The notes: generated by a model from the sequence alone, not told the origin. Positions 18,548 to 28,399 are shown, counted from the stretch's first letter. The stretch is 64,000 nucleotides of DNA from Woronichinia naegeliana WA131 (GCA_025370055.1 CP073041.1:4682272-4746271), one strand, 5' to 3'. Numbers and translations: made by a program.

Positions 18548-19164
18548 TTTCACACAGACCAACTAAAATGTAGTTACAGACCAATTCTAGCACGGTAAAT
18601 GAAAGCAAGGTATCAATTCAGATTTTACCCAACTGACCAACAAATACGGGACTTATCCCGATTATTTGGTTGCGTTCGCGTAGTCTGGAACGATGCTTTG
18701 GCGGCTTGTAAAGGTTCTGAAAAACTGCCATCCTATAATCAACTTTCCAGTCTGCTAACCCAATCCAAGCAAACAGAAGAAAGGGTGTGGTTGACAGAAG
18801 TATCGGCGGTTCCGCTACAGCAATCGGTTAGGAATCTAAATGTAGCCTATCAGAACTTTTTCAATTCCGTTAACGGAAAAAGAAAAGGAAAGAAAATTAA
18901 TCCGCCAAGATTTAAAAGTCGAAAATCAAAGCAGTCTGCTACTTTTACTAATGTAGGCTTCTCTATTAAAGGAGAAAAAGTTTACTTGGCAAAAATAGGC
19001 TACCTAGATGTGATGTGGAGTCGCCCACTACCCTCGGAACCTTCCAGTGTCACTGTAATTAAAGATGCGGCGGGTCGGTACTTTCTTAGCTTCGTTGTAG
19101 AGATTAATCCTGAAAAGTTACCCGACAATGGTAAATCTGTAGGGATTGATTGGGTGCATCCCAC

Positions 19165-20022
19165 TTAAGATAATACATTGACACTCAAAAGAGGAGAGTG
19201 ATTGAGATAAGCACATCGTAGCCGAAGAATACGAGAAACATTATGAAGATGCCAACGTGCTCCCGACAATTTAACCCTAGCTCCCACCTGTTTAATCTTA
19301 GACTCCACATCACCAGAACCAATCACAATACCAAGCTGTTGATAGTATTGGTAATCAGGGATACGCTGATAATGCTTCGTCAAATAGGCTTGAAAATTCT
19401 TTGCCCTCTTGCTTTTGACTCCATCAAACGCATCTATTGCCTTGTTCACAAAACCCCGCCACAGTAAATGCTCCACTGCTTCTAGCCGTTTGAGAGAGCC
19501 ACCCACTTTGAACAGATTCTCCTTGAGATGATACCAATCCAACACCTCTCGTCGTATCAGCCACGATTGAGTGGCGAAACTCTCTACCGCATTCCAGATT
19601 CCGGGATGACCATCTCCCAAAAAGGTCACTATTGGGGACAAAGGTTGAACATTGCTCCAATTCTTTAAGCCCTCTGGGTCTTGGAAAAAGGCTTCACAGA
19701 CATTGCCATGAAGACTCACCAGTTTATAATCTCGCCACTGTCCCCCTTCCTTCTCCTCGCCCCGCAGACAAATCTTTCCCCCATCTATACTGACCCCCGC
19801 ACTCTCTGACTGAGCTTGAGCTAAGGGCAGTTCTGTCCGTTCTACCAAGCGATGTAAACTGCTATGTCCTACTTTTATCCCCATCAACTCCTCTATATCT
19901 TCTTCTGCTTGTTGGTAGGATGTTTTCGCACTGGCTCTTAGACAGCATTTCTCTAAACCTGGACTTAAGACGATTTTTGGCGACACCTTTAGTTTTCTGG
20001 CTTGTTTTTGGCTTATTTCCAC
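19165..20022 (-). CDS. ISKra4-family transposase, downstream (catalytic) frame
   Basis: A 285-residue DDE-type transposase part. VSIDGGKICLRG and VTFLGDGHPGIWNAVE carry the first two acidic residues. LDWYHLKENLF and GSGDVESKIKQ near the C-terminus match the ISKra4 signature. This frame is open upstream of its GTG at 20022 through the slippery site at 20064-20070. The working protein is therefore probably a -1 fusion with the upstream frame. Confidence 0.8.
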   Translation of the reverse strand: MEISQKQARKLKVSPKIVLSPGLEKCCLRASAKTSYQQAEEDIEELMGIKVGHSSLHRLVERTELPLAQAQSESAGVSIDGGKICLRGEEKEGGQWRDYKLVSLHGNVCEAFFQDPEGLKNWSNVQPLSPIVTFLGDGHPGIWNAVESFATQSWLIRREVLDWYHLKENLFKVGGSLKRLEAVEHLLWRGFVNKAIDAFDGVKSKRAKNFQAYLTKHYQRIPDYQYYQQLGIVIGSGDVESKIKQVGARVKLSGARWHLHNVSRILRLRCAYLNHSPLLSVNVLS

Positions 20023-20030
20023 TTCTCCGA

Positions 20031-20273
20031 CTAGGGTTTTGATTTTTCGCTTGTTTCCAGACCGTTTTTTTCCCCCTTCTGAAAAAAAAACTCCCCCATT
20101 GTTGGCCCCACAATTTCTAACATCTGGGTTCTGACTTCTACTTCGATGCTTCCAAAGTCCTTCTGTTTCTCTGGTTCCGTATATTTGCGCAAGATACGGG
20201 CTGATTCGGTGAGATGCTGTTTTAACAGTGCTTTTTCTTCTGGGGGAATCGGTAACATACTTTTTTCGCTCAT
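20031..20273 (-). CDS. ISKra4-family transposase, upstream frame
   Basis: An 80-residue first frame (MSEKSMLPIPPEEKALLKQH...) with helical N-terminal DNA-binding character. It stops at 20031-20033, nine bases before the start of the catalytic frame. Fused by -1 frameshifting it would give a transposase of about 365 residues, near the family's usual size. Confidence 0.7.
   Translation of the reverse strand: MSEKSMLPIPPEEKALLKQHLTESARILRKYTEPEKQKDFGSIEVEVRTQMLEIVGPTMGEFFFQKGEKNGLETSEKSKP
20064..20070 (-). promoter_or_regulatory. Slippery heptamer A AAA AAC for -1 frameshifting
   Basis: In the upstream frame the codons read GAA AAA AAC, so A_AAA_AAC is in the exact phase of a bacterial -1 slippery site. 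The -1 frame is open on both sides and leads into the catalytic frame. A downstream stimulatory hairpin is not obvious. Confidence 0.6.
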
Positions 20274-20650
20274 CAGTTTTTTTCCATTTTACCCCAGATT
20301 CTATGTACTACTTTATCCGGGATGTACCCGATTGATTTGGGTATAACTGATTTTGCTACTTTAGATAACGGAGAAAAAATCAAGTCTCCTAAACCACTCA
20401 AAAAGCGATTTAAGAAATTAAGAAAAGCTCAACGTAATTTGTCTCGTAAGCAAAAAGGGAGTAAAAGACGTGAAAAAGCACGATTGAAAGTAGCTAAACT
20501 TCACGCAAAAATCAAAGATATTCGTACCGACTTTTTGCATAAACTATCCACTAGGCTCATTCGTGAAAACCAAACGATTGTGCTAGAGGATTTAAACACA
20601 TCGGGAATGCTTAAAAATCGTAAGTTGTCTCGTGCAATTTCTGATTTAGG

Positions 20651-22039
20651 GGGTGCGACCTTTAGTTGATAAAAGCTGTTGTAATCAGGGTTCTACAGGG
20701 AACCCATATTGATCAAGTTTTGCCCAAAATTGACTCCATCGTTCCTTGGTCAATACCAAAGCTCGTAGGCTCAAAATAATTCCTGCTCCTTTTTCCTTCC
20801 ATCGCATCCCTGAACAACATAATCGTTGTTTGACCAACGTCTTACAAGCTGCTTCCGTAACACCTGAACCAATCGGATACTTTTTCTCTAAGTATTCAGC
20901 ATAATCCATTTGATGCTGATGATTCTCGTAATAAGTAATCGCCGCTTGTAGTTTCTCGGTAAGATTCTTAGAATGACTTTTTTCTTCTTTGACTTCTTTC
21001 ATCAGATTTAGCAGTTCTCCTGCTTTTCCTTTTTCATGCTTGAGTTCTCGACAATTTTCAGTCAACCATTCTTTTTGTTTTGACACTGTATTCGGATGCA
21101 ACGCTTCTGCCAAGGCACCTAAGTAACCAGAGGCATGATAGAAATCTAATATCTGTTCTTCCGTTTGCTTTTCTAAAAACTTCCAATTTGATTCTGCCCC
21201 GTCTGCTATCCCGACCAATGTTGCCTCTGGATAACGTTTTTTCGCTCGCTCAATTTCTCTTTCTAATCTTTCTAGAAAACTCTTTTTTCCATACTCTGGT
21301 GCCGCACCTAGATAGATTGTATGTTGACGTTCTCCCTCACTATCGTATAGGGAAACGGTTCCCACCATTGCTTCACGGTAGCCATCCTCACACATCAGCA
21401 TACAGGTTCCATCTAATCCTATTCCCACTGTTGCAATTTGGCTATCCTCCTTGGGCGGGGCATAACTCCACGCTTCTTCTTTTGCCTGTACCACACTTCC
21501 TACTGCTTCACTCAATCTTTGGATATAGGATAGCGCTACTTTTCTACCATGATTTTCTAATAAATCATTTTTCACCTCTTTGCCTGCCATCCCTGACATT
21601 TTTGAGGATACCTGTTTTGCCAATAATGGCGTTGATGTTATGATTATCCTTGCTTCTCTTTCTAAGGGGCAATACGTTTTTCCTCCTACTGAACGCTGAT
21701 ATACATGACGATTCACTATAACCTCACCATAAGGTGTTTGATATTCTTTCGGTTGCTCTCCCTTACTCTTCCAGATTTCTTCACCGATTTTTAAGGGTGA
21801 ACCATCTGTATCTAAATATTTCAAGGCTTCTTTGCTGGCGATGCAACCTACTTCGTTTAAGCCTTTTTGAATATTTATTTCTGTATCCAACATTGAACGA
21901 CTGAGTTCTAATGTTAGTTCTATTTTTATCTTTGAACCCTCTACATTAATTAGTTTTGCTGTCATCATTGTTTCCTCTTTGTCACTTTTCATCTCATGTT
22001 AACACTTTTCTTTTCCTTCATCAACTAAAAGTCGCACCC
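20651..22039 (-). mobile_element. ISKra4-type element, intact copy
   Basis: The element is 1389 bp with terminal repeats of about 20 bases (GGGTGCGACCTTTAGTTGAT against GGGTGCGACTTTTAGTTGAT). It has perfect 8-bp duplications GATTTAGG at 20643-20650 and 22040-22047, inside tnpB. Relatives in the window are at 1-57 and 29764-31920. Confidence 0.92.
20685..21992 (-). CDS. ISKra4-family transposase, full length
   Basis: A 435-residue DDE transposase, intact. GIGLDGTCMLM and VGIADGAESNW hold acidic catalytic residues. DFYHASGYLGALAEAL and KKYPIGSGVTEAACKTLV are the ISKra4 signature. A better ribosome site (AAGAGGA) precedes the ATG at 21968, so the first eight residues may not be translated. This is the only intact copy of this element in the window and could supply transposase to the defective ones. 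Confidence 0.88.
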   Translation of the reverse strand: MKSDKEETMMTAKLINVEGSKIKIELTLELSRSMLDTEINIQKGLNEVGCIASKEALKYLDTDGSPLKIGEEIWKSKGEQPKEYQTPYGEVIVNRHVYQRSVGGKTYCPLEREARIIITSTPLLAKQVSSKMSGMAGKEVKNDLLENHGRKVALSYIQRLSEAVGSVVQAKEEAWSYAPPKEDSQIATVGIGLDGTCMLMCEDGYREAMVGTVSLYDSEGERQHTIYLGAAPEYGKKSFLERLEREIERAKKRYPEATLVGIADGAESNWKFLEKQTEEQILDFYHASGYLGALAEALHPNTVSKQKEWLTENCRELKHEKGKAGELLNLMKEVKEEKSHSKNLTEKLQAAITYYENHQHQMDYAEYLEKKYPIGSGVTEAACKTLVKQRLCCSGMRWKEKGAGIILSLRALVLTKERWSQFWAKLDQYGFPVEP

Positions 22040-22460
22040 GATTTAGGTTGGCGTAGCTTTAGGGATATGTTAAAGGCTAAATCAGAGAGGTATGGGCGTG
22101 ATTTTAGGGTAATTTCTCGTTGGGAACCGACTACTCAAAAATGTTCTTGTTGTGGTCAAATTGGCGGCAAAAAAGAACTTTCTGTCAGGGAATGGACTTG
22201 TCTTTTCTGTGGAGAAACCCACGATAGAGATGTCAATGCTGCCAAGAATATTAAGGTCGCGGGAGGGCTTTCCGAGACTCGAAACGGACACAGAGGACGG
22301 CGTAAATCTAGCTTGCTAGTTGCTTCCGATGAAGTGTCAACCCGCCTATTACCCATTCAGTTAAATCTGATAGGAATCACCGTCGCTTCAGCGCGGTGAG
22401 GATGTCAAATTGCGCTTGGTAGTTGATCACCGTAATCTTGTTTGGGAAGTCTCCATCGGT

Positions 22461-23396
22461 TTAAAACACCGGAATTTCCATCATTCCTTGGCTGACCAAA
22501 ACTGATGAGCCACCAACGGTAATTTTTTTGATGCCATCGGTCGATTGAGTAACCTGAATTTTTAATAAACTGGGACGACCCATTTCGATTCCCTGTTCCA
22601 CTTGCCAGGTTAACAGTTCTTCTTGGCCAGACTGTAGGCACACTGCGCGATCTCGTTGGGCAAGATAGGCTCCTAGAACAGTGGCGGCGGAACCAGTGGC
22701 GGGATCTTCTTCAATACCCAGGTTTGGGGCAAACATTCTGGCTCGCAGATCGATCGAACTGGAACTTGTATCAAAGGTGAAGACATAAACGGAACTGGCC
22801 CAAAAGGAACTCAAATATTGCTGCCATAGTTCCCTGCGCAATTTAACGGCAGCGATCGCGCTTTGATCCCGTAGAGGAATTAACAAAAAGGGGAGTCCAG
22901 AGGAAAGAGCTTGGGGAGCATATTCGCCTGTTAAAATTTGGCCAGGTTTCAGAGATAAAATCTCTGCCAGAATATGAACAGGAGGCGGTTCCGGCCCGAT
23001 TTCCGGTAATTGAGCCGCAGTTAATTCACTATAAACAGGCTGATCATTTTCCCAGAGAACTTTGACGGGAATGATCCCCACTCCCTCTTCAAAATACAGC
23101 GTCATTTCTGGGCCAGTCATGGGAACAGCCGCGATCGCCACTAAAACAAAGGCCGTTCCCACCGTCGGATGACCGGCAAAAGGAATTTCCGCTTTGGGGG
23201 TAAAAATACGAAGGCGTTTCGTCCCGTTAGGCGTTGCGGGCGGAAAAACGAAAACCGTTTCCGAGTAATTAATCTCCGCCGCCACTTTTTGCATTTGTGG
23301 GCCAGTTAAACCCACTGCATCGGGAAAAACAGCGAGGGGATTACCGCCAAAGATGGTTTCAGTAAAAACATCGGCGGTGTAGAAAGCGTAACGCAT
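22461..23396 (-). CDS. PhzF-family isomerase/epimerase-like protein
   Basis: A 311-residue PhzF-like protein with the two-domain diaminopimelate-epimerase fold. Motifs are FTETIFGGNPLAVF (about 12-25), EINYSETVFVF with the conserved catalytic Glu of PhzF, FAGHPTVGTAFVL, and EEDPATGSAATVLGAYL. Family members isomerise small metabolites. No phenazine genes are present, so phenazine synthesis is not implied. It lies 19 bases downstream of pstB in the same orientation and may be read from the pst transcript. Confidence 0.88.
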   Translation of the reverse strand: MRYAFYTADVFTETIFGGNPLAVFPDAVGLTGPQMQKVAAEINYSETVFVFPPATPNGTKRLRIFTPKAEIPFAGHPTVGTAFVLVAIAAVPMTGPEMTLYFEEGVGIIPVKVLWENDQPVYSELTAAQLPEIGPEPPPVHILAEILSLKPGQILTGEYAPQALSSGLPFLLIPLRDQSAIAAVKLRRELWQQYLSSFWASSVYVFTFDTSSSSIDLRARMFAPNLGIEEDPATGSAATVLGAYLAQRDRAVCLQSGQEELLTWQVEQGIEMGRPSLLKIQVTQSTDGIKKITVGGSSVLVSQGMMEIPVF

Positions 23397-23415
23397 GACA
23401 AAAGAGTGGGATTAA

Positions 23416-24216
23416 TTAACCAAAGCGACCACTCACATAATCCTGGGTTGCCGTTTGGGTGGGATTTTGGAAAATGATCTCTGTACGATCATACTCGACC
23501 AGATAACCGACCTTGGCCCCTTTCTGAGTGGCTTCTGCATTAAAGAAAGCGGTGTAATCGGATACCCGCGATGCCTGCTGCATATTGTGGGTGACAATGA
23601 CAATGGTGTATTGCTGTTTGAGTTCGTGAATTAATTCTTCTACTTTGAGGGTAGAAATCGGATCTAGAGCCGAACAGGGTTCATCCATTAAAATTACCTG
23701 GGGTTGAATGGCGATCGCCCTAGCAATACAGAGTCGTTGCTGTTGACCTCCCGATAAAGCTAAACCACTTTGACGTAGTTTGTCCTTGACTTCATCCCAA
23801 AGAGCCGCTTTTTTTAGGGAAGATTCCACTAACTCATCCAGATCTCCTGAATAATTATTTAACTTGGCCCCAAAAGTAATATTTTCATAGATGGATTTGG
23901 GGAAAGGATTGGCCTTTTGAAACACCATACCGATGGAACTACGCAGACTGACCGGATCCACCTGGGCATCATAAATATCTCGACCGCGAAAGGTGACTTT
24001 CCCTTCTACTTTGGCACTGGCAACCAGATCATTCATGCGATTAAAGCAGCGCAAAATAGTACTTTTCCCGCAGCCGGAGGGGCCAATAAAAGCAATCACA
24101 TTAAACTCTGGAATATCCACGGAAACTTCCCGCACTGCTAGATGGGAACCGTAGTAAACATTGACATTTTGGGTACGAAGCACAGCTTCAGTGATGACAT
24201 TTTGATCAGAAACCAT
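23416..24216 (-). CDS. pstB: Phosphate ABC transporter ATPase PstB (second paralogue)
   Basis: About 266 residues. Walker [10 protein letters not shown], signature LSGGQQQR, Walker [13 protein letters not shown] and the H-loop THNMQQA are intact. It drives phosphate import through PstCA. The frame extends to a TTG at 24231, but those bases belong to the terminal repeat of the neighbouring insertion sequence. I therefore chose the ATG at 24216, three bases from the insertion. GGAG in the repeat lies nine bases before that ATG and may serve as the ribosome site. Confidence 0.9.
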   Translation of the reverse strand: MVSDQNVITEAVLRTQNVNVYYGSHLAVREVSVDIPEFNVIAFIGPSGCGKSTILRCFNRMNDLVASAKVEGKVTFRGRDIYDAQVDPVSLRSSIGMVFQKANPFPKSIYENITFGAKLNNYSGDLDELVESSLKKAALWDEVKDKLRQSGLALSGGQQQRLCIARAIAIQPQVILMDEPCSALDPISTLKVEELIHELKQQYTIVIVTHNMQQASRVSDYTAFFNAEATQKGAKVGYLVEYDRTEIIFQNPTQTATQDYVSGRFG

Positions 24217-24220
24217 ATTA

Positions 24221-25358
24221 GACATCTCCAAAAACTGGAAAGCCTAGTCTAGCAAGCAGTGTAGCTAAATCTAGACTCAGTAGACTTCTTGGTACATAGA
24301 CGAGTTTACAGGGCTTTCAGACCTCCAAATTCAATTCTGGCAAAAAACAATGACTCATCTTTACCTCAATTACCTGCCCTGATTCGCTACATTTTATAAT
24401 GCTTAATATCAGCGCATTTATCCTTAGTCTCACCAATCCACATACTGTTGAGATTAATGACTTATATCTTCCCTTTCTTAGTCTAAATTTTTCTTGCATC
24501 ACTTTGAATACTTTGAGCAATCGAATCATATGTTCAACCACTACTCGTCGAGACGATAACCAACTATTTCTTTCTTTTTCTTCTTTGCTTAATTCTCGCC
24601 CCTTTGGTTTCTTTTTTGGTGTTGTTAATTGGAATTCTCCCTCGTAGGCTTTATCACCTAGAAAGCCTTGTTCTTGATGGAATTTAGCCAATCTTTGACG
24701 TAATATTTGTACATCGCTCTTTGAACCTATTTCTCCTATCACAACATCCACAATCTCCTTGATTTTTGGGCAAATGATTATTTGGCTTTTTGAGGTATGC
24801 CTTTTTTGTTTACCTGAGTAGTATGGTTTTTGTGCCTCCTGCCCTAAAGGTCTTTCTACTGGTTGTTCTGTCGCATCCACTATTAGTTCATGTTGGATTA
24901 GCTCCTCTTTAACTTTTTCTATTTCTTCTGGCAACTTTTTTAGTTGTTCAAATAGACTTGCTGGTAAATTTTCTCCGAATAGTGACTGCCAATAATTGAA
25001 TATATTATGGGCAGACGATTCACTTATTTCAAACATTATTCCTAGTAGCTGAAAGGTCGGATAATGCCTTAAGTAAACTAGCATTAAAACTATTTGCTCC
25101 TCCTCTGATAATTTCGGTTTATTTCCACCACCTGCTTTAATCAGTGTGGTTTTGCTTTCTTCAAATTCTTTTTTAAGTAATTTGCCATAGGTTATAAGCT
25201 CTAATAATTTTGGGTACTCTATTCCTAACAACCTCTTTGTTTCTTGAGGCTGTTTTTGAATATAAGCCCACATATAGATGTATTCAGGCATAGTTACTCC
25301 TGTCTAAATTTCTATGATTATAGCATATTTGTCGATTTTATAGTATTATGGAGATGTC
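24221..25358 (-). mobile_element. IS5-type element between the two pstB genes
   Basis: The terminal repeats are GACATCTCCA (24221-24230) and its inverse (25349-25358). The flanking TA on both sides may be the target duplication. The element is 1138 bp with one transposase gene. It interrupts the pst operon just before the last pstB. Confidence 0.7.
24317..25291 (-). CDS. IS5-family transposase (DDE_Tnp_4 type)
   Basis: 324 residues with an HTH_Tnp_4-like N-terminal part (LSEEEQIVLMLVYLRHYPTF) and DDE_Tnp_4 motifs: IVDATEQPV, GDKAYEG, and SSRRVVVEHMIRLLK carrying the final Glu. It starts with ATG preceded by AGGAG. It appears intact. I infer it is functional. Confidence 0.85.
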   Translation of the reverse strand: MPEYIYMWAYIQKQPQETKRLLGIEYPKLLELITYGKLLKKEFEESKTTLIKAGGGNKPKLSEEEQIVLMLVYLRHYPTFQLLGIMFEISESSAHNIFNYWQSLFGENLPASLFEQLKKLPEEIEKVKEELIQHELIVDATEQPVERPLGQEAQKPYYSGKQKRHTSKSQIIICPKIKEIVDVVIGEIGSKSDVQILRQRLAKFHQEQGFLGDKAYEGEFQLTTPKKKPKGRELSKEEKERNSWLSSRRVVVEHMIRLLKVFKVMQEKFRLRKGRYKSLISTVCGLVRLRINALILSIIKCSESGQVIEVKMSHCFLPELNLEV

Positions 25359-25405
25359 TATTTGTTAAAACCATTGTTAATAACCTAGAAGATAATTATT
25401 TCCCT

Positions 25406-26203
25406 TTAACCAAAGCGTCCACTCACATAATCTTTGGTTTCTTGTTCCTGGGGATTGCTAAAAATAAATTCAGTTTTATTAAACTCAACTAAATAGCCTA
25501 CTTTGTTACCGCGATCCGTTGCTACTGCATTATAAAAAGCTGTCATATCAGCGACCCTGGTAGCCTGCTGCATATTATGGGTGACAATAATAATGGTGTA
25601 TTTTTCCTTCAGTTCGTTCATTAATTCCTCGACTTTCAAGGTAGAAATGGGATCTAATGCTGAACAAGGTTCATCCATTAATAATACTTCGGGTTGCATG
25701 GCGATCGCCCTAGCAATGCAAAGTCGTTGTTGTTGACCACCGGAGAGGGAAAAACCACTGGCCTGTAATTTATCTTTAACCTCATCCCAGAGTGCGGCTC
25801 GACGCAAGGATTTTTCCACTAACTCGGCTAAATCCCCCGCAAATTTATTGACCCTGGCCCCATAGGCCACGTTATCAAAAATAGTTTTAGGAAAAGGATT
25901 CGGCTTTTGGAAAACCATGCCAATATGTTTACGAACTTCTACGGGATCAATCGTAGGGTCGTATAAATCCTGACCATGATAGGTGATTTTTCCTGTGGCC
26001 CGAAAGCCGTGAACCAAATCATTAAGACGGTTAAAACAGCGCAAAATCGTACTTTTTCCACAGCCCGATGGCCCAATAAAAGCAGTGATTTGATTTTTGG
26101 GAATCGCTAGGGAAACATCACGAACGGCTCGATAGGAACCATAGTAAATGTCCGTGTTTTGTACCTGAAGTACTGTTGTTGTTTGATCGTTTTCTGAGGA
26201 CAT
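25406..26203 (-). CDS. pstB: Phosphate ABC transporter ATPase PstB (first paralogue)
   Basis: About 265 residues with Walker [10 protein letters not shown], signature LSGGQQQR and Walker [13 protein letters not shown]. It is closely similar to the downstream paralogue at 23416. I took the ATG at 26203 rather than the GTG two codons earlier. It follows pstA by 47 bases. Two tandem pstB genes are usual in cyanobacterial pst operons. Confidence 0.93.
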   Translation of the reverse strand: MSSENDQTTTVLQVQNTDIYYGSYRAVRDVSLAIPKNQITAFIGPSGCGKSTILRCFNRLNDLVHGFRATGKITYHGQDLYDPTIDPVEVRKHIGMVFQKPNPFPKTIFDNVAYGARVNKFAGDLAELVEKSLRRAALWDEVKDKLQASGFSLSGGQQQRLCIARAIAMQPEVLLMDEPCSALDPISTLKVEELMNELKEKYTIIIVTHNMQQATRVADMTAFYNAVATDRGNKVGYLVEFNKTEFIFSNPQEQETKDYVSGRFG

Positions 26204-26250
26204 AAGCACTCTTAAAGGGGGTGAACAAAAAATTCAAAACTTAGCTAGTC

Positions 26251-27114
26251 TTAATAGACTTTACGACGGGTGGCTAATCGAGCCGAAACACTGGTAATGA
26301 GGACGAGAAAAACAAGGATTAGAGAGCCAGCCCAGGCGAGTTCCTGCTGGGGTTTAAAAGGAACAGTGGCAAAGTTGTACACCAATACCGACAAAGTGGC
26401 GATCGGTTCTCTGATCCCATTCGGCCAGAAATTAGAAAAAAGGGCGGTAAAAATTAAGGGTGCGGTTTCCCCCGCCGCACGGGCGATCGCCAAGGTGACT
26501 CCCGTGAGAATCGAAGGTAAAGCTGCCGGTAAGACAATAAATAAAACGGTTTGGTAATTGTAGGCTCCGACTCCTAGGGCCGCCCAGCGAATCTCCTGGG
26601 GAACAATTTGGAGAGCTTCATCGGTTGTTCGTACAATAGTGGGCAACATTAACACTGCCAGAGCAACCCCACCGGCGATCGCTGAAAAGCCGACAATGCC
26701 CGTCGCCACTAACAGACCAAAGGCAAAAATTCCGGCAATAATGGAAGGCACACCGCTCAGAATATTGGTCGCAAAACGTACCCAACGAGCCACCTGATTA
26801 TTATTACTAAACTCCGAAAGATAGACCGCCGCTAAAACCCCAAAGGGAACAGCAATTAAGGTGGCCAATCCCACCACAATCAACGTGCCAAGAATAGCAT
26901 TAGCAATCCCCCCACCGGCTAATCCTGGGGGCGGCGGTAGTTTGGTGAACAAATTAAGATTAATATGGCTTAGACCTTGAACTGCCACATAAGTCAGAAC
27001 TGCAAACAGGGGAATCAGGGTAATGATAATACAGGCTCCTGCAATCCCGGTCATGATTAAGCCAAACAGGGTTCGAGGACTAAACTTTTGTCTTTTCAGG
27101 TTTGAAGGATTCAT
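26251..27114 (-). CDS. pstA: Phosphate ABC transporter permease PstA
   Basis: About 287 residues with six hydrophobic segments. The binding-protein-dependent permease (EAA) loop reads RTTDEALQIVPQEIRWAALGVGA, with AIARAAGETAPLIFTALF further on. It pairs with PstC to form the phosphate channel. ATG at 27114 is preferred over a TTG two codons earlier. Confidence 0.93.
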   Translation of the reverse strand: MNPSNLKRQKFSPRTLFGLIMTGIAGACIIITLIPLFAVLTYVAVQGLSHINLNLFTKLPPPPGLAGGGIANAILGTLIVVGLATLIAVPFGVLAAVYLSEFSNNNQVARWVRFATNILSGVPSIIAGIFAFGLLVATGIVGFSAIAGGVALAVLMLPTIVRTTDEALQIVPQEIRWAALGVGAYNYQTVLFIVLPAALPSILTGVTLAIARAAGETAPLIFTALFSNFWPNGIREPIATLSVLVYNFATVPFKPQQELAWAGSLILVFLVLITSVSARLATRRKVY

Positions 27115-27369
27115 GGGCAAAAATGAGGAAAATACAAAGTGAACTGATTGTTAATAAGCTTGCAGTAACTTAAACCACATCCTTAATTTGGAAACTAAAG
27201 TTTTTTTAGACATATTCCGGGGACAAGTCCCCCTTTTTAAGGGGGATTTAGGGGGATCGACAAACTGATAGATTTTGAGCTTTTTAAGGGAAATTGAGAG
27301 GGATAAATGAGCGATCAAAAATGATGGGTTTCGAGTTAGATGGAGTTTAATCAAAATCCGGTGAAATAT
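27115..27369. repeat. Spacer between pstC and pstA with a G/C-run repeat
   Basis: The 255-base gap contains the unit GTCCCCCTTTTTAAGGGGGA and a following GGGGGATC tail (about 27228-27258), related to those at 58-355 and 12969. No supported gene is present. On the operon mRNA it would form a hairpin between pstC and pstA. Confidence 0.5.
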
Positions 27370-28326
27370 TTAGGAATATTTAGCTTTCACTTTATTAACA
27401 ATTAATTCCGCCAGTACATTAACAACTAAGGTTAAAACCATTAGCACCAATCCGGCATACATTAAGGCTGATACCTGTAGTCCCGATGCTTCTGCAAATT
27501 GATTGGCCAGTAGAGAGGCGATCGTATTAGCAGGATTAAGTAAAGAAATACTTAATTTATTGGAGTTCCCGATAATCATGGTCACGGCCATGGTTTCTCC
27601 CATTGCCCGACCCAAAGCCAACATAATACCGCCCACAATACCGGAAAAAGCAGCCGGAACCAAAACCCGAAAAATGGTTTCCCAACGGGTTGCGCCTAAC
27701 CCTAAAGAAGCTTGTCTTAACTCAGGGGGAAGCGAAGCTAAAGAATCACGGGCGATCGCCGTAATAATCGGCAGAATCATAATACTGAGAACCATACCGG
27801 CAGGTAACATTCCTGGCCCGGCAGGAGCCGTATTGAAAATAGGCAACCATCCAAAATTTTCGTGTAACCAAAAACCTAAAGGTTTAATCAAGGGAATCAA
27901 CACAAAAATCCCCCAGAGTCCATAAACAACGCTGGGAATAGCCGCCAATAATTCCACTAAAAAAACCAGCACTGTCCGAATATTGAGGGGAATAAAATCC
28001 TCACTTAAAAAAATTGCCGTTCCCAAACCTAACGGTACCGCAATCAATAAAGATAAAGCCGCACTGACTAAGGTTCCATAGATAACGGGTAAAGCACCAT
28101 AGACATTTCTAACGGGATCCCACTGACTTTCAAACAAAAAGCCTAGGCCACTTTGCTGCATGGCAGGAATCGATTCAAAAAAAACAACGATCGCAATAAT
28201 GAATAAAATTAAACCAATGCCTACCGCAAAGGCCAGGGTTGCCATCCGAAAAATTTTTTCGAGCAGTTTTTCGGTTTCAGAACGGGATTTTAAAGGAGCA
28301 GTGATCGGCGGATTAGAGGAAGCCAT
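27370..28326 (-). CDS. pstC: Phosphate ABC transporter permease PstC
   Basis: About 318 residues from the ATG at 28326 (MASSNPPI); the frame continues 22 codons upstream into the pstS spacer with non-conserved sequence. Six hydrophobic segments. RDSLASLPPELRQASLGLGATRWETI is the EAA loop, and LALGRAMGETMAVTMIIGNS is diagnostic of PstC. It follows pstS closely. Confidence 0.93.
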   Translation of the reverse strand: MASSNPPITAPLKSRSETEKLLEKIFRMATLAFAVGIGLILFIIAIVVFFESIPAMQQSGLGFLFESQWDPVRNVYGALPVIYGTLVSAALSLLIAVPLGLGTAIFLSEDFIPLNIRTVLVFLVELLAAIPSVVYGLWGIFVLIPLIKPLGFWLHENFGWLPIFNTAPAGPGMLPAGMVLSIMILPIITAIARDSLASLPPELRQASLGLGATRWETIFRVLVPAAFSGIVGGIMLALGRAMGETMAVTMIIGNSNKLSISLLNPANTIASLLANQFAEASGLQVSALMYAGLVLMVLTLVVNVLAELIVNKVKAKYS

Positions 28327-28399
28327 AACAATATTAACTGGAGAAATTAAGAGAGGAGGAAAGGGTAAAAAACAAAATTTCCTCCTAAGCATTGACTAA

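Larger units (their letters stand above)
19152..20329 (-). mobile_element. ISKra4-family element with two-frame transposase
   Basis: The element is 1178 bp with terminal repeats GGGTGCATCCC and GGGTACATCCC (one mismatch). It is flanked by perfect 8-bp duplications GATTGATT (19144-19151 and 20330-20337) inside tnpB. It differs from the 1.39-kb ISKra4-type element that has three other copies in this window. Confidence 0.9.
18599..22399 (+). pseudogene. tnpB: TnpB RNA-guided nuclease gene, interrupted twice
   Basis: Three collinear pieces are in one frame once the insertions and one copy of each 8-bp duplication are removed: 18599-19151, 20338-20650 and 22048-22399. The N-terminal piece holds the helical and WED-type region (RLFGCVRVVWNDAL). 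The first junction recreates GIDLGITDFATL, the RuvC-I motif. The middle piece has IVLEDLNTSGM (RuvC-II). The last has CSCC...CLFC zinc cysteines and DRDVNAAKNI (RuvC-III). TnpB is an omega-RNA-guided DNA nuclease that aids element retention. This copy is inactive. Confidence 0.9.
18138..22407. mobile_element. IS200/IS605 element split by two ISKra4-type elements
   Basis: tnpA and tnpB diverge, as in IS605-type elements. The left end has the hairpin CCGTCC-TTTTA-GGACGG (18138-18154). The right end has a CG-rich imperfect hairpin (about 22379-22399) before GAGGATGTCAA. Removing 19152-20337 and 20651-22047 restores an uninterrupted tnpB. The exact cleavage sites are uncertain, because these elements make no target duplication. 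Confidence 0.8.
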
